Positions 1 to 8,468 of a stretch of 64,000 bases of DNA are shown here, one piece after another (positions within the stretch are counted from its first letter, which is position 1; every line of letters starts with the position of its first letter). Both the position numbers and the translations under genes were made by a program. Source of the DNA: Pseudomonas frederiksbergensis (GTDB taxonomy: Bacteria > Pseudomonadota > Gammaproteobacteria > Pseudomonadales > Pseudomonadaceae); the NCBI RefSeq assembly GCF_001952935.1, contig NZ_CP018319.1, forward strand, positions 4,422,001-4,486,000, given 5' to 3'. The notes below the pieces were generated by a model. That model saw only the letters and a program-made list of their open reading frames with translations, did no database searches and had not been told where the DNA came from.

Positions 1-2
1 CC

Positions 3-284
3 GGATTGGCCGGCGTTCAGTTGCCGGTATTGGCCGTGAGTGCCGCCGGTGACCATCAGGACCCGACCTGGGCTTGTCGCAAGCTGTTTGATCAGGTGGG
101 TTCCGAGCATAAGCAATTCATCAGCCTGGGTCGCGAGCAGGGCTTTGGCGATAATTTCGGTCACGTAGAGATGCTTGTCAGCAAAGCCGCGCAGACTGAA
201 GTCTGGCCGCTGGTGGCGCGCTGGTTGGCGGATCAACAGACTCCCTTGCTGGGTGAAAAGCCGGATCTTGCTACGGCAAGCTGA
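3..284 (+). CDS. Alpha/beta-fold hydrolase, C-terminal part (5' end outside window)
   Basis: The frame is open from the window edge and ends at a TGA at 282-284, so only the last 93 or so residues are visible. The sequence VLAVSAAGDHQDP resembles the strand that carries the acid residue in alpha/beta hydrolases. FGHVEML near the end, followed by a W-L helix, fits the catalytic His loop of an esterase or lipase. A serine hydrolase of this kind (EstX-like) sits beside rraA in P. aeruginosa as I recall, which supports the call. The nucleophile and oxyanion-hole part lie outside the window, so substrate cannot be judged. Family call is fairly sure; activity is inference. Confidence 0.7.
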   Translation, partial: GLAGVQLPVLAVSAAGDHQDPTWACRKLFDQVGSEHKQFISLGREQGFGDNFGHVEMLVSKAAQTEVWPLVARWLADQQTPLLGEKPDLATAS

Positions 285-405
285 GTCAGATGCTCTAACA
301 AGGGCATTTCGCTCCGTTCGGCTTGCGGCTAAGATATGACGCATTGAGCTTTTCTGGTCACTTTGCGACATCCTCGATTGTCTTCCTCTCTACAGGAGTT
401 TCTCG

Positions 406-897
406 ATGAACCATTACATCACGCCTGACCTTTGCGACGCCTATCCAGAACTGGTGCAGGTGCTGGAACCGATGTTCAGCAATTTCGGTGGCCGTGATTC
501 TTTCGGCGGCGAAATCGTGACCATCAAATGTTTCGAAGACAATTCGCGGGTCAAGGAGCAGGTCGAGCTCAAGGGGGATGGCAAGGTGCTGGTGGTCGAC
601 GGTGGCGGTTCCCTGCGTCATGCATTGCTGGGTGACATGCTGGCCGAGAAAGCCGCGAAAAACGGGTGGGAAGGGCTGGTGATCTACGGTTGCATCCGCG
701 ACGTGGATATCCTCGCGCAGACCGATCTGGGCGTTCAGGCCCTGGCCAGTCACCCGCGCAAATCCGACCGGCGCGGGCTCGGCGATCTCAACGTTGCGGT
801 CACTTTTGCCGGTGTGACGTTCCACCCGGGGCATTACATCTATGCGGACAACAACGGCGTGATCATTTCGCCAAGCCCGCTGAAAATGCCTGAATAA
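406..897 (+). CDS. rraA: RraA, regulator of ribonuclease E activity
   Basis: The product is 163 aa, the usual RraA size. In the family, RraA forms a ring-shaped trimer in the cytosol that binds RNase E and lowers mRNA decay. Visible family marks are the [12 protein letters not shown] loop from about residue 65 and YGCIRDVD from about residue 94. Related folds act as 4-hydroxy-4-methyl-2-oxoglutarate aldolases, so some members are annotated that way. The ATG at 406 has AGGAG about 8 bases upstream. The gene stands alone on its strand before cmaX, with a 32-base gap, and could be co-transcribed with it. No clear promoter or terminator is visible. Confidence 0.92.
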   Translation: MNHYITPDLCDAYPELVQVLEPMFSNFGGRDSFGGEIVTIKCFEDNSRVKEQVELKGDGKVLVVDGGGSLRHALLGDMLAEKAAKNGWEGLVIYGCIRDVDILAQTDLGVQALASHPRKSDRRGLGDLNVAVTFAGVTFHPGHYIYADNNGVIISPSPLKMPE

Positions 898-929
898 AGA
901 ACTGCTGACTTTTTGTTTCAAGAATAGGG

Positions 930-1931
930 ATGAGGATGTTCGAGGAAGAAAACGCGCAGTGGGGGCTGGTGCATGCCCTGGTGCTGGACGGTAAAGGCAG
1001 TGCGCGTTCGATAGCCCGGACTGAACTCGATGACTTGCAGCTGCAAGCCCATGAAAGCCTGTGGCTGCACTGGGATCGCAGTCATCCGCAAACCCGGACC
1101 TGGTTACGAAAATCCAGCGGTCTGAGCGAATTCAGCTGTGATCTCTTACTTGAAGAAAACACCCGTCCGCGTCTTTTACAGCTTCCGGACAGCGAACTGC
1201 TGCTATTTTTGCGTGGGGTCAACCTGAACCCAGGGGCCGAGCCGGAAGACATGGTCTCGGTGCGGATTTTTGGCTCGGCCCAGCGGGTTATTTCCCTGCG
1301 TTTGCGTCCGTTGCGTGCCACCGATGAGTTGCTGGTGCAGCTCGCCGAAGGCAAAGGACCGAAAACCGCGTCGGAACTCATCCTTTATATGGCGCAGTAC
1401 CTCACCAACAAGGTGCAGGATCTGGTCAGTTGCCTCTCGGAAGTGGTCGATGAGGAAGAAGAAAAGCTGGATACCGACGAACGGTATACACCCGAGCACG
1501 GAGCCGTTTTGCAGATCCGGCGCAGGGCCGCTGCCTTGAAACGTTTTCTTGCGCCGCAGCGGGAAATATTCGGACAGCTGACACGGATAAAACTGCCTTG
1601 GTTCGTCGAAGACGACGGTGATTACTGGAACGAATTGAACAACAGCCTGACCCGCTATCTCGAGGAGCTGGAATTGACCCGGGAGCGGGTGGGGTTGGTC
1701 CTCGAGGCCGAAGATAGACGTTTGAGCGTGCGAATGAACCGCACGATGTACCGCTTCGGGATCATCACCGGGATCTTTTTGCCGATGAGTTTTCTGGCGG
1801 GTCTTCTGGGCATCAATGTTGGCGGAGTTCCGTTCTCTGCAAGCCCTTATGGCTTCCTGATTGCGTGTCTGATGATGGTCTCGGTGGCGCTGGGGCAGTG
1901 GTGGTTATTCCGCCGTTTGCGCTGGTTCTGA
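930..1931 (+). CDS. cmaX: CmaX, CorA/ZntB-type divalent metal transporter
   Basis: A 333-aa CorA-superfamily membrane protein. It has a long cytoplasmic N-terminal domain, an acidic coiled-coil stretch around residues 165-260 and two C-terminal membrane segments (about 275-297 and 305-327). The loop signature reads GIN (294-296) followed by VGG, as in ZntB proteins, rather than the GMN of classical CorA magnesium channels. The position before cfrX-cmpX-sigX-oprF identifies it as CmaX. The transported ion cannot be told from sequence; zinc efflux (ZntB) and magnesium uptake (CorA) are both named in the family. Loss of cmaX-cfrX-cmpX is linked with envelope stress in P. aeruginosa as I recall. 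Confidence 0.88.
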   Translation: MRMFEEENAQWGLVHALVLDGKGSARSIARTELDDLQLQAHESLWLHWDRSHPQTRTWLRKSSGLSEFSCDLLLEENTRPRLLQLPDSELLLFLRGVNLNPGAEPEDMVSVRIFGSAQRVISLRLRPLRATDELLVQLAEGKGPKTASELILYMAQYLTNKVQDLVSCLSEVVDEEEEKLDTDERYTPEHGAVLQIRRRAAALKRFLAPQREIFGQLTRIKLPWFVEDDGDYWNELNNSLTRYLEELELTRERVGLVLEAEDRRLSVRMNRTMYRFGIITGIFLPMSFLAGLLGINVGGVPFSASPYGFLIACLMMVSVALGQWWLFRRLRWF

Positions 1932-1994
1932 CGGTGAGCCATGTGACCCGGGCAAATTTGATCGCGTCTTTCACAGACATCACGAGAGGTGCGT

Positions 1995-2243
1995 ATGCAC
2001 GATCCGTTTGAACAGTCTTTGCGTGACATGCTCAAGGCATCACCGTCCACCCGGGACGACGATGCGTGCCTTGGGCGTGTACTGAAAACCGCCAACCGCC
2101 AGGTCGGCGCCGGTGATCTGTTCAGCTTGCTGGGCCGCTGGCTGCCCGCGCTGATGATTGCCTTGAATAACGGATCGGCCCATGTCGCTCCGGTTTCCCG
2201 TCACCGTAAACCTACCGTTCGCACTGCTGATAAGGCTGATTGA
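1995..2243 (+). CDS. cfrX: CfrX (CrfX), small conserved protein of the sigX locus
   Basis: An 82-aa cytosolic-looking protein, with no signal peptide. I chose the ATG at 1995 over an in-frame GTG at 1989 because GAGAGG at 1984-1989 lies 5 bases before it and overlaps the GTG. An acidic, aspartate-rich stretch (STRDDDACLG) lies near residue 20, and a short hydrophobic stretch (LFSLLGRWLPALMIAL) lies around residues 40-56. The function is unknown; it is recognised only by its size and place between cmaX and cmpX. The TGA at 2241-2243 is followed after 2 bases by the cmpX ATG, so the two are likely translationally coupled. Confidence 0.8.
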   Translation: MHDPFEQSLRDMLKASPSTRDDDACLGRVLKTANRQVGAGDLFSLLGRWLPALMIALNNGSAHVAPVSRHRKPTVRTADKAD

Positions 2244-2245
2244 AT

Positions 2246-3070
2246 ATGGAACTTGATCTCTGGACTCAGAGCCTCGTCACTGCAATGACTGCGTTATGGA
2301 CCAAGATTGCAAATTTCATCCCGAACCTGTTCGGCGCACTGGTTGTGCTGCTGTTGGGTTTCGTCGTTGCGAAACTTTTGGACACTTTGCTGTCGAAGTT
2401 GCTCGCCAAGCTGGGGCTCGATCGCCTGATGGGCGGCACCGGGCTGACCAAATTGCTGTCCCGGGCCGGCCTTCAAGTGCCGATCTCGACCTTGATCGGC
2501 AAGATTGTCTATTGGTTCGTTCTGCTGATTTTTCTGGTTTCTGCCGCAGAATCCCTTGGACTTGAGCGAGTTTCGGCTACGCTTGACATGCTTGCGCTGT
2601 ATTTGCCGAAAGTATTTGGCGCCGCGCTGGTGTTGCTGGTGGGTGTTTTGCTCGCGCAATTGGCCAATGGGCTGGTGCGTGGTGCGGCAGAGGGCGTAGG
2701 GCTGGACTACGCTGCGGGCTTGGGGAGAATTGCCCAGGGCCTGGTGATTATCATCAGTATTTCGGTCGCAATCAGCCAGTTGGAGGTCAAGACTGACCTG
2801 CTCAACCACGTGATTGTGATTGTATTGATTACCGTTGGTCTGGCGGTTGCGCTGGCCATGGGGTTGGGAAGCCGGGAAATTGCCGGTCAGATTCTTGCGG
2901 GAATCTATGTGCGTGAGTTGTATCAGGTTGGGCAACAAGTGCGTGTTGGCGAGGTCGAAGGTCAGATCGAAGAGATCGGCACGGTTAAAACCACATTGCT
3001 GACCGATGAGGGTGAGCTAGTCTCTCTCTCCAATCGGATCCTCCTGGAACAGCATGTGAGTAGCCGCTAA
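2246..3070 (+). CDS. cmpX: CmpX, MscS-like small-conductance channel homologue
   Basis: A 274-aa inner-membrane protein with several hydrophobic segments (about residues 18-45, 80-102, 113-137, 160-180 and 188-205). It ends in a soluble tail (VGEVEGQIEEIGTVKTTL) that matches the beta domain after the pore helix in MscS-family channels. The Ala/Gly-rich helix VGLAVALAMGLGSREIAGQILAG resembles the pore-lining helix TM3. The ATG at 2246 has TAAGG at 2231-2235; the in-frame TTG at 2240 overlaps the cfrX stop and is less likely. Known role in the family: response to osmotic or envelope stress. Gating and conductance are not shown for this protein. Confidence 0.85.
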   Translation: MELDLWTQSLVTAMTALWTKIANFIPNLFGALVVLLLGFVVAKLLDTLLSKLLAKLGLDRLMGGTGLTKLLSRAGLQVPISTLIGKIVYWFVLLIFLVSAAESLGLERVSATLDMLALYLPKVFGAALVLLVGVLLAQLANGLVRGAAEGVGLDYAAGLGRIAQGLVIIISISVAISQLEVKTDLLNHVIVIVLITVGLAVALAMGLGSREIAGQILAGIYVRELYQVGQQVRVGEVEGQIEEIGTVKTTLLTDEGELVSLSNRILLEQHVSSR

Positions 3071-3094
3071 CCCGGCAAACCCTGCTAATGTATG

Positions 3095-3129
3095 CCGCCG
3101 CAAAAATGCCCTGAAAAGGGTTGCGGCGG
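3095..3129 (+). promoter_or_regulatory. Stem-loop between cmpX and sigX
   Basis: Nine perfect pairs (3095-3103 CCGCCGCAA with 3121-3129 TTGCGGCGG) enclose an inner CCCT-GAAA-AGGG hairpin with a GAAA tetraloop (3109-3120). A five-base bulge (3104-3108) lies only on the 5' side. No T-run follows, so it is not a normal intrinsic terminator. It ends 30 bases before the TTG start of sigX. It could attenuate, protect the mRNA end or control sigX translation; these are guesses. Confidence 0.6.
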
Positions 3130-3159
3130 ACATTGACCTGACTGTCGGCCCGACTTGTT

Positions 3160-3750
3160 TTGAATAAAGCTCAATCGCTGTCTACGCGCTACGACCCCCG
3201 CGAGCTCTCTGATGAGGAGTTGGTCGCGCGCTCGCATACCGAGCTGTTTCACGTAACGCGCGCCTATGAAGAACTGATGCGGCGTTACCAGCGAACATTA
3301 TTTAACGTCTGCGCACGGTATCTTGGGAACGATCGCGACGCAGACGATGTCTGTCAGGAAGTGATGTTGAAGGTGTTGTATGGCCTGAAGAACTTCGAGG
3401 GTAAATCGAAGTTCAAGACGTGGCTGTACAGCATCACGTATAACGAGTGCATCACGCAGTATCGGAAAGAACGGCGAAAGCGTCGCTTGATGGATGCTTT
3501 GAGTCTGGACCCCCTTGAGGAAGCGTCTGAAGAAAAGGCGCCGAAACCCGAGGATAAGGGTGGACTCGATCGCTGGTTAGTGTATGTGAACCCGATTGAC
3601 CGTGAAATTCTGGTGCTACGATTTGTCGCAGAGCTGGAATTTCAAGAGATCGCGGATATCATGCACATGGGTTTGAGTGCAACAAAAATGCGTTACAAAC
3701 GTGCTCTAGATAAATTGCGTGAGAAATTTGCAGGCATTGCTGAAACTTAG
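3160..3750 (+). CDS. sigX: SigX, ECF-family RNA polymerase sigma factor
   Basis: A 196-aa extracytoplasmic-function sigma factor. Region 2 is visible at about residues 30-95 (LGNDRDADDVCQEVMLKVL, KFKTWLYSI). Region 4 lies at about 140-188 (IDREILVLRFVAELEFQEIADIM). The start is a TTG at 3160; no good upstream ribosome-binding site is visible, which points to low or controlled translation. No anti-sigma gene follows; oprF does. In Pseudomonas SigX drives oprF and genes for membrane fluidity and fatty-acid synthesis. Upstream cmpX and the intergenic hairpin at 3095-3129 suggest it can be read through from the cmaX operon as well as from a promoter I could not place. Confidence 0.96.
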   Translation: MNKAQSLSTRYDPRELSDEELVARSHTELFHVTRAYEELMRRYQRTLFNVCARYLGNDRDADDVCQEVMLKVLYGLKNFEGKSKFKTWLYSITYNECITQYRKERRKRRLMDALSLDPLEEASEEKAPKPEDKGGLDRWLVYVNPIDREILVLRFVAELEFQEIADIMHMGLSATKMRYKRALDKLREKFAGIAET

Positions 3751-3776
3751 TTCGGCGCAAATATCTCTTACGTGTA

Positions 3777-3825
3777 GGCAAGTTCTGATAGACTTGCCGC
3801 CGAGTTGTCCCCCGGTTTGCGGGAC
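3777..3825 (+). promoter_or_regulatory. Two hairpins in the sigX-oprF intergenic region
   Basis: The first hairpin pairs GGCAAGT (3777-3783) with ACTTGCC (3792-3798) over an 8-base loop. The second pairs GTCCC (3807-3811) with GGGAC (3821-3825). Neither is followed by a T-run. They lie 33-80 bases before the oprF ATG, so they are likely part of the oprF leader or the end of the sigX message. The SigX-dependent oprF promoter known in Pseudomonas should be in this 107-base gap, but I could not assign its -35 and -10 elements with confidence. Confidence 0.5.
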
Positions 3826-3857
3826 TGCTTCACAATCACCAGATGGGGATTTAACGG

Positions 3858-4892
3858 ATGAAACTGAAAAACACCTTGGGCTTGGCCATTGGTTCTCTTA
3901 TTGCTGCCACTTCGTTCGGCGCTCTGGCACAAGGCCAAGGCGCAGTTGAAATCGAAGGCTTCGCTAAGAAAGAAATGTTCGATAGCGCTCGTGACTTCAA
4001 GAACAACGGCAACCTGTTCGGCGGTTCGATCGGTTACTTCCTGACCGACGACGTTGAACTGCGTCTGGCCTACGACGAAGTGCACAACGCACGTGCCGAA
4101 GATGGCCGTAACATCAAGGGCTCCAACACCGCTCTGGATGCTCTGTACCACTTCAACAACCCGGGCGACATGCTGCGTCCGTACGTATCGGCTGGCTTCT
4201 CCGACCAGAGCATCGGTCAGAACGGTTCCGGTGGTCGTAACGGTTCCACCTTCGCCAACGTTGGCGGCGGTGCCAAGCTGTACTTCACCGACAACTTCTA
4301 CGCCCGTGCTGGCGTTGAAGCTCAGTACAACATCGACCAGGGCGACACCGAGTGGGCTCCAAGCGTCGGTATCGGTGTGAACTTCGGTGGCGGCTCCAAG
4401 CCTGCTGCTGCTCCAGTTCCAGCACCAGCTGAAGTCTGCGCCGACAGCGACAACGATGGCGTTTGCGACAACGTTGACAAGTGCCCGGACACCCCAGCCA
4501 ACGTAACTGTTGACGCTGATGGCTGCCCAGCAGTTGCTGAAGTTGTTCGTGTTGAGCTGGACGTGAAGTTCGACTTCGACAAGTCGGTAGTCAAGCCTAA
4601 CAGCTACGGCGACATCAAAAACCTCGCTGACTTCATGAAGCAGTACCCATCGACCAGCACTACTGTTGAAGGTCACACTGACTCCGTCGGTCCTGACGCT
4701 TACAACCAGAAACTGTCCGAGCGTCGTGCAAACGCCGTTAAGAACGTTCTGACCAACCAGTATGGTGTTGAATCGTCCCGCGTTCAGTCTGTTGGCTACG
4801 GCGAATCCCGCCCAGTTGCTGACAACGCTACTAAAGCTGGCCAAGCTGTAAACCGTCGCGTAGAAGCGCAGGTTGAAGCTCAAGCTAAGTAA
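3858..4892 (+). CDS. oprF: OprF, major outer-membrane porin and peptidoglycan anchor
   Basis: A 344-aa OmpA-family protein. A signal peptide ends at ALA-Q (24/25). Residues 25-180 form an N-terminal eight-strand barrel. A short linker of alternating Pro and Ala leads to a segment with four cysteines and DSDNDGVCDNVDKCPD, a calcium-type repeat. Residues 230-340 form the OmpA domain (TVEGHTDSVGPDAYNQKLSE), which binds peptidoglycan. It serves as a general porin, gives cell shape and affects quorum sensing and host adhesion in the genus. Codon use is strongly biased toward preferred codons, as expected for an abundant protein. It ends just before a strong terminator, so the operon stops here. 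Confidence 0.97.
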   Translation: MKLKNTLGLAIGSLIAATSFGALAQGQGAVEIEGFAKKEMFDSARDFKNNGNLFGGSIGYFLTDDVELRLAYDEVHNARAEDGRNIKGSNTALDALYHFNNPGDMLRPYVSAGFSDQSIGQNGSGGRNGSTFANVGGGAKLYFTDNFYARAGVEAQYNIDQGDTEWAPSVGIGVNFGGGSKPAAAPVPAPAEVCADSDNDGVCDNVDKCPDTPANVTVDADGCPAVAEVVRVELDVKFDFDKSVVKPNSYGDIKNLADFMKQYPSTSTTVEGHTDSVGPDAYNQKLSERRANAVKNVLTNQYGVESSRVQSVGYGESRPVADNATKAGQAVNRRVEAQVEAQAK

Positions 4893-4908
4893 TTAGCTCG
4901 CAGCTCTG

Positions 4909-4938
4909 AAAAGCCCGGCTTAGGCCGGGCTTTTCTTT
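4909..4938 (+). terminator. Intrinsic terminator after oprF
   Basis: The stem pairs AAAAGCCCGGC (4909-4919) with GCCGGGCTTTT (4924-4934) over a TTAG loop, followed by CTTTG. It lies 17 bases after the oprF stop and also faces the end of cobA, so it may work in both directions. Confidence 0.93.
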
Positions 4939-4978
4939 GTCTGCGATTTGATGAGGGGAGGGGTGAAGCGGGGGGAAG

Positions 4979-5743
4979 TCAGGTTGACTGATTGACTGCA
5001 ATCGAAGAGAAATCAGATACCGACAGGGATACTTCTGCACTGGCCGCGACCGCTCCGATCACCAGGATGGCCGGGCTTTTCAACTCAAAAGCGTAGGCAT
5101 CTTCTTCCATCGCAGTCAGGTCGCTCCGACATTCCCGTTGGTGTGGCAGGGAAGCGTTTTCAATCATCGCCACCGGGGTATCCGCCGCCATTCCTCCGGC
5201 GAGCAACTGCTCACGGATCTCGCTCAGTTTTGCGACACCCATATACACCACCAGCGTCGTGCCACCTTGGGCCAGGGCTTGCCAGTTCAGGCTGCTGCCA
5301 TCCTGAGTGTGGGCGGTGACCAGTGTTACGCCACGCGCAACACCCCGCAGCGTCAACGGAATATCGCATTGCGTTGCACCGGCAAGCCCGGCAGTGATGC
5401 CGTTGACCAGTTCCACTTCGACTCCACGTTCACGCAGCCACTGCGCCTCTTCGCCGCCCCGGCCGAAAATGCACGGATCACCGCCCTTGAGGCGCACCAC
5501 GCATTTTCCGTGGCGGGCATAACGCAGCATCAGGCGATGAATGAATGCCTGAGGTGTGGAGCGACAGCCGCCGCGCTTGCCCACGGGAATGATCCGCGCC
5601 TGCGGGCAATGTTCCAGCACCGCATCGTTGACCAGGTCATCGATCAGCACCACATCCGCTTCGCTCAACGCCCGCACGGCCTTGAGGGTCAACAATTCCG
5701 GATCGCCAGGGCCCGCGCCCACCAGCCAGACTTTTGCGCTCAT
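4979..5743 (-). CDS. cobA: CobA, uroporphyrinogen-III C-methyltransferase (SUMT)
   Basis: A 254-aa SAM-dependent methyltransferase that methylates uroporphyrinogen III at C2 and C7 to precorrin-2, the entry to siroheme and cobalamin. VGAGPGDPELLTLKA near the start and GGDPCIFGRGGEE near residue 90 are SUMT motifs. It lacks the CysG oxidase/chelatase domains, so it is the single-function form. The ATG at 5743 follows nasC by 10 bases; an upstream in-frame extension lies inside nasC and was rejected. Context: last gene of nirB-nirD-nasC-cobA, supplying the siroheme used by NirB. The call is firm. Confidence 0.95.
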   Translation of the reverse strand: MSAKVWLVGAGPGDPELLTLKAVRALSEADVVLIDDLVNDAVLEHCPQARIIPVGKRGGCRSTPQAFIHRLMLRYARHGKCVVRLKGGDPCIFGRGGEEAQWLRERGVEVELVNGITAGLAGATQCDIPLTLRGVARGVTLVTAHTQDGSSLNWQALAQGGTTLVVYMGVAKLSEIREQLLAGGMAADTPVAMIENASLPHQRECRSDLTAMEEDAYAFELKSPAILVIGAVAASAEVSLSVSDFSSIAVNQST

Positions 5744-5753
5744 AGTGTTTTCC

Positions 5754-8468
5754 TCACGAGGTGACGGCGACCGGCTGCGCAGTGGCGGCCAGCAAACGCT
5801 TGATTTCCGGGACGCACGAGCCACATTGCGTGCCACAGCCCAATTCTTGTTTCAAACCCTGCAAGTCCAGGCCACGGCTAATGCCGGCGCAGACGGCGCT
5901 TTGGCTGACGTTTTTGCAGTTGCACAGGGTTTTGTTCCCAGCGGCCGGTGCATTGGCGTTGCCCGGCGGTGCGCTCAGCGGTGCCAGCAGCCAGCGCCGC
6001 AGCTGTTCGTCGGCGCGACCTTCCAGCCACAGGTTTTGCAGCCAGTGTTGGGCAAGGGTTTCACCCGCCAGGCGAATGGCAGTGATCCGGCCGTTCTCGA
6101 TCCGCACCCGTTTACCGATAGAGCGCCGTGGGTCGTCATAGGCCAAAACCGGGCCATCGTTGAGTCTCAGGCATTGATCGATGTCACGCAGCAGTTGCGG
6201 GTCGGGCGCGACGGCGCTGGCAGCGCGTATCAGCAGCGCGGGGCGTTCACGCCCAGCGAGGCTGAGGCTGACGTAGGAAAACGCCTCACAGAGTGGTCGT
6301 AGCGTCTCAAAATTCTGTTGAACATCGCCCTCGATCAGGGCGAATAGTTGCCATGGGAGATTTACAGGTTCGAGACGCACGCCGCTGTGTTTGAGTTCGG
6401 GCTGTTTCGATAGCGGGTCGAAGGCGGGAAGAGTGAGGGTATTTACGCCGCCCTTGAGGAAGCGATCACCCCAATGCATAGGCAGAAAGGCCTGGCCGGG
6501 GCGCACGCTGTCGTCGCCTCCAACGGCGACAATCACCGCACCACGGCGACTTTTCAGGCTGACCAGGTCGCCCGGTTGCAACCGATGCCGACGCAGTTCA
6601 TCCGGGTGCAAGCTCAACACCGCTTCGCTGACGTGGCCAAATAGCTGGGCGGCGGTGCCGGTGCGGCTCATGCCGTGCCATTGATCGCGCAGGCGACCGG
6701 TGATCAGGGTCAGCGGGAAGCGCGCGTCGCGTTGTTCCTTGGCGGCGCGGTACGGGTCGGCCACGAATTGTGCGCGCCCAGTGGCCGTCGGGAAAATCCC
6801 GTCCAGGTACAGACGGGCTGTGCCTTCGCTGGCTCCCGCGGGGAAAGGCCATTGCTGCGGGCCTAGGCGGTCGATCAACGCATGACTGATGCCGGACAAG
6901 TCCAGATCACGCCCGCGGGTCAATTGCTTGTACTCGTCGAAGATCTGCGCCGGGTTTTCAAAGGCAAACAGACTGGTTTGTCCGGGATGCAGATATTTCT
7001 CCAGGCGCTGTGCGAAATCCACGGTGATCGCCCAGTCAGAGCGGGCTTCGCCAGGTGCGACGATGGCTCGACGAACATGGGAAATGCGCCGTTCGGAGTT
7101 GGTTACCGTGCCGTCCTTTTCACCCCAACTGGCCGCAGGCAGCAGCAGGTCCGCGAACGCTGCGGTTTCGGTGGTGCGGAAGGCCTCCTGCAACACCACG
7201 AACGGACAGGCTTGCAGCGCCTCGCGCACGGCGGTTTGATCCGGCATTGATTGCGCGGGGTTGGTGCAAGCGATCCACAGTGCCTTGATTTTCCCGCTGC
7301 GCACCTGCTCAAACAACTCGATAGCGGTGAGCCCGGTGTTTGCAGGCAGTTGATCCACGCCCCAATACGCTGCCACTTCCGCGCGATGTTCAGCATTGGC
7401 GGCTTCACGATGGCCGGGCAGCAGGTTCGACAGGCTACCGGTTTCGCGGCCGCCCATGGCGTTTGGCTGACCGGTCAGGGAGAAAGGTCCTGCGCCGGGG
7501 CGGCCGATTTGCCCGGTGGCCAGGTGCAGGTTGATCAGTGCGCTGTTTTTCGCGCTGCCGGCGGTGGACTGGTTCAGTCCCATGCACCACAGCGACAGAA
7601 AACTGGGGGAAGTGCCAACCCATTCTGCGCATTGATGCAGTTGATCAATGCTGATCCCACAGAGCTGCGAAACCATCTGCGGCGTGTAATCGCGCACCAG
7701 GTTCTTCAGTTCGGCCAGGCCTTCGGTGTGGGCCTTGATGAAGTCGCGGTCGACCCAGTCTTCCCACAGCAGCAGGTGCAAAATCCCATGGAACAAGGCG
7801 ACATCGGTGCCTGGCAGAATCGCCAGGTGCAGGTCAGCCAGATCGCAGGTGTCGGTACGACGCGGGTCGATGACGATGACTTTCATCTGCGGCCGGCGGG
7901 ATTTCGCTTCTTCCAGGCGACGGAAAAGTACCGGGTGGGCGTAGGCCATGTTGCTGCCGACGATCATCACGCAGTCGCTCAGTTCCAGGTCTTCGTAGCT
8001 GCACGGCGGTGCGTCGGCGCCCAGGCTGCGCTTGTAACCAACTACTGCCGAAGACATGCACAGGCGCGAATTGCTGTCGATGTTGTTGGTGCCCACCAGC
8101 GCGCGCGCCAGTTTGTTGAAGGCGTAGTAATCCTCGGTCAGCAATTGCCCGGAAATGTAGAACGCCACGCTGTCCGGGCCGTGTTCGGCGATAGTCTCGG
8201 CAAAAACGCTGGCGGCATGGTCAAGGGCGGTGTCCCAGTCGGTGCGGCTGCGGGCCAGGCCTTTGCCCAGGCGCAGTTCGGGATACAAGGCCCGGGCCGC
8301 AAGGTCGCCGGTCAGATGCAGGGTAGAGCCTTTGCTGCACAATTTGCCGAAGTTGGCCGGGTGGGCCGGATCGCCGCTGACGCCGAGAATGCGCTCGCCG
8401 TCATGCTCGATCAGCACGCCGCAGCCGACCCCGCAGTAGCAGCAGGTGGAAGCGGTGATCTGGTTCAT
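5754..8468 (-). CDS. nasC: Assimilatory nitrate reductase, catalytic subunit (NasC/NasA type)
   Basis: A 904-aa molybdopterin oxidoreductase that reduces nitrate to nitrite in the cytosol. The N-terminal [4Fe-4S] site reads C9-x2-C12-x3-C16 with a further Cys near residue 46 (GKLCSKG). MGD-binding domains follow, including the molydopterin dinucleotide-binding domain around residues 600-720. A C-terminal BFD-like [2Fe-2S] domain (about 850-895: CNCKNV and CGTQCGSCVPE) is as in NasA-type enzymes that take electrons through an extra cluster. No Tat signal is present, consistent with assimilation. The ATG overlaps the nirD stop (ATGA, 8466-8469), so translation is coupled. The name varies between nasA, nasB and nasC across species. 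Confidence 0.93.
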   Translation of the reverse strand: MNQITASTCCYCGVGCGVLIEHDGERILGVSGDPAHPANFGKLCSKGSTLHLTGDLAARALYPELRLGKGLARSRTDWDTALDHAASVFAETIAEHGPDSVAFYISGQLLTEDYYAFNKLARALVGTNNIDSNSRLCMSSAVVGYKRSLGADAPPCSYEDLELSDCVMIVGSNMAYAHPVLFRRLEEAKSRRPQMKVIVIDPRRTDTCDLADLHLAILPGTDVALFHGILHLLLWEDWVDRDFIKAHTEGLAELKNLVRDYTPQMVSQLCGISIDQLHQCAEWVGTSPSFLSLWCMGLNQSTAGSAKNSALINLHLATGQIGRPGAGPFSLTGQPNAMGGRETGSLSNLLPGHREAANAEHRAEVAAYWGVDQLPANTGLTAIELFEQVRSGKIKALWIACTNPAQSMPDQTAVREALQACPFVVLQEAFRTTETAAFADLLLPAASWGEKDGTVTNSERRISHVRRAIVAPGEARSDWAITVDFAQRLEKYLHPGQTSLFAFENPAQIFDEYKQLTRGRDLDLSGISHALIDRLGPQQWPFPAGASEGTARLYLDGIFPTATGRAQFVADPYRAAKEQRDARFPLTLITGRLRDQWHGMSRTGTAAQLFGHVSEAVLSLHPDELRRHRLQPGDLVSLKSRRGAVIVAVGGDDSVRPGQAFLPMHWGDRFLKGGVNTLTLPAFDPLSKQPELKHSGVRLEPVNLPWQLFALIEGDVQQNFETLRPLCEAFSYVSLSLAGRERPALLIRAASAVAPDPQLLRDIDQCLRLNDGPVLAYDDPRRSIGKRVRIENGRITAIRLAGETLAQHWLQNLWLEGRADEQLRRWLLAPLSAPPGNANAPAAGNKTLCNCKNVSQSAVCAGISRGLDLQGLKQELGCGTQCGSCVPEIKRLLAATAQPVAVTS

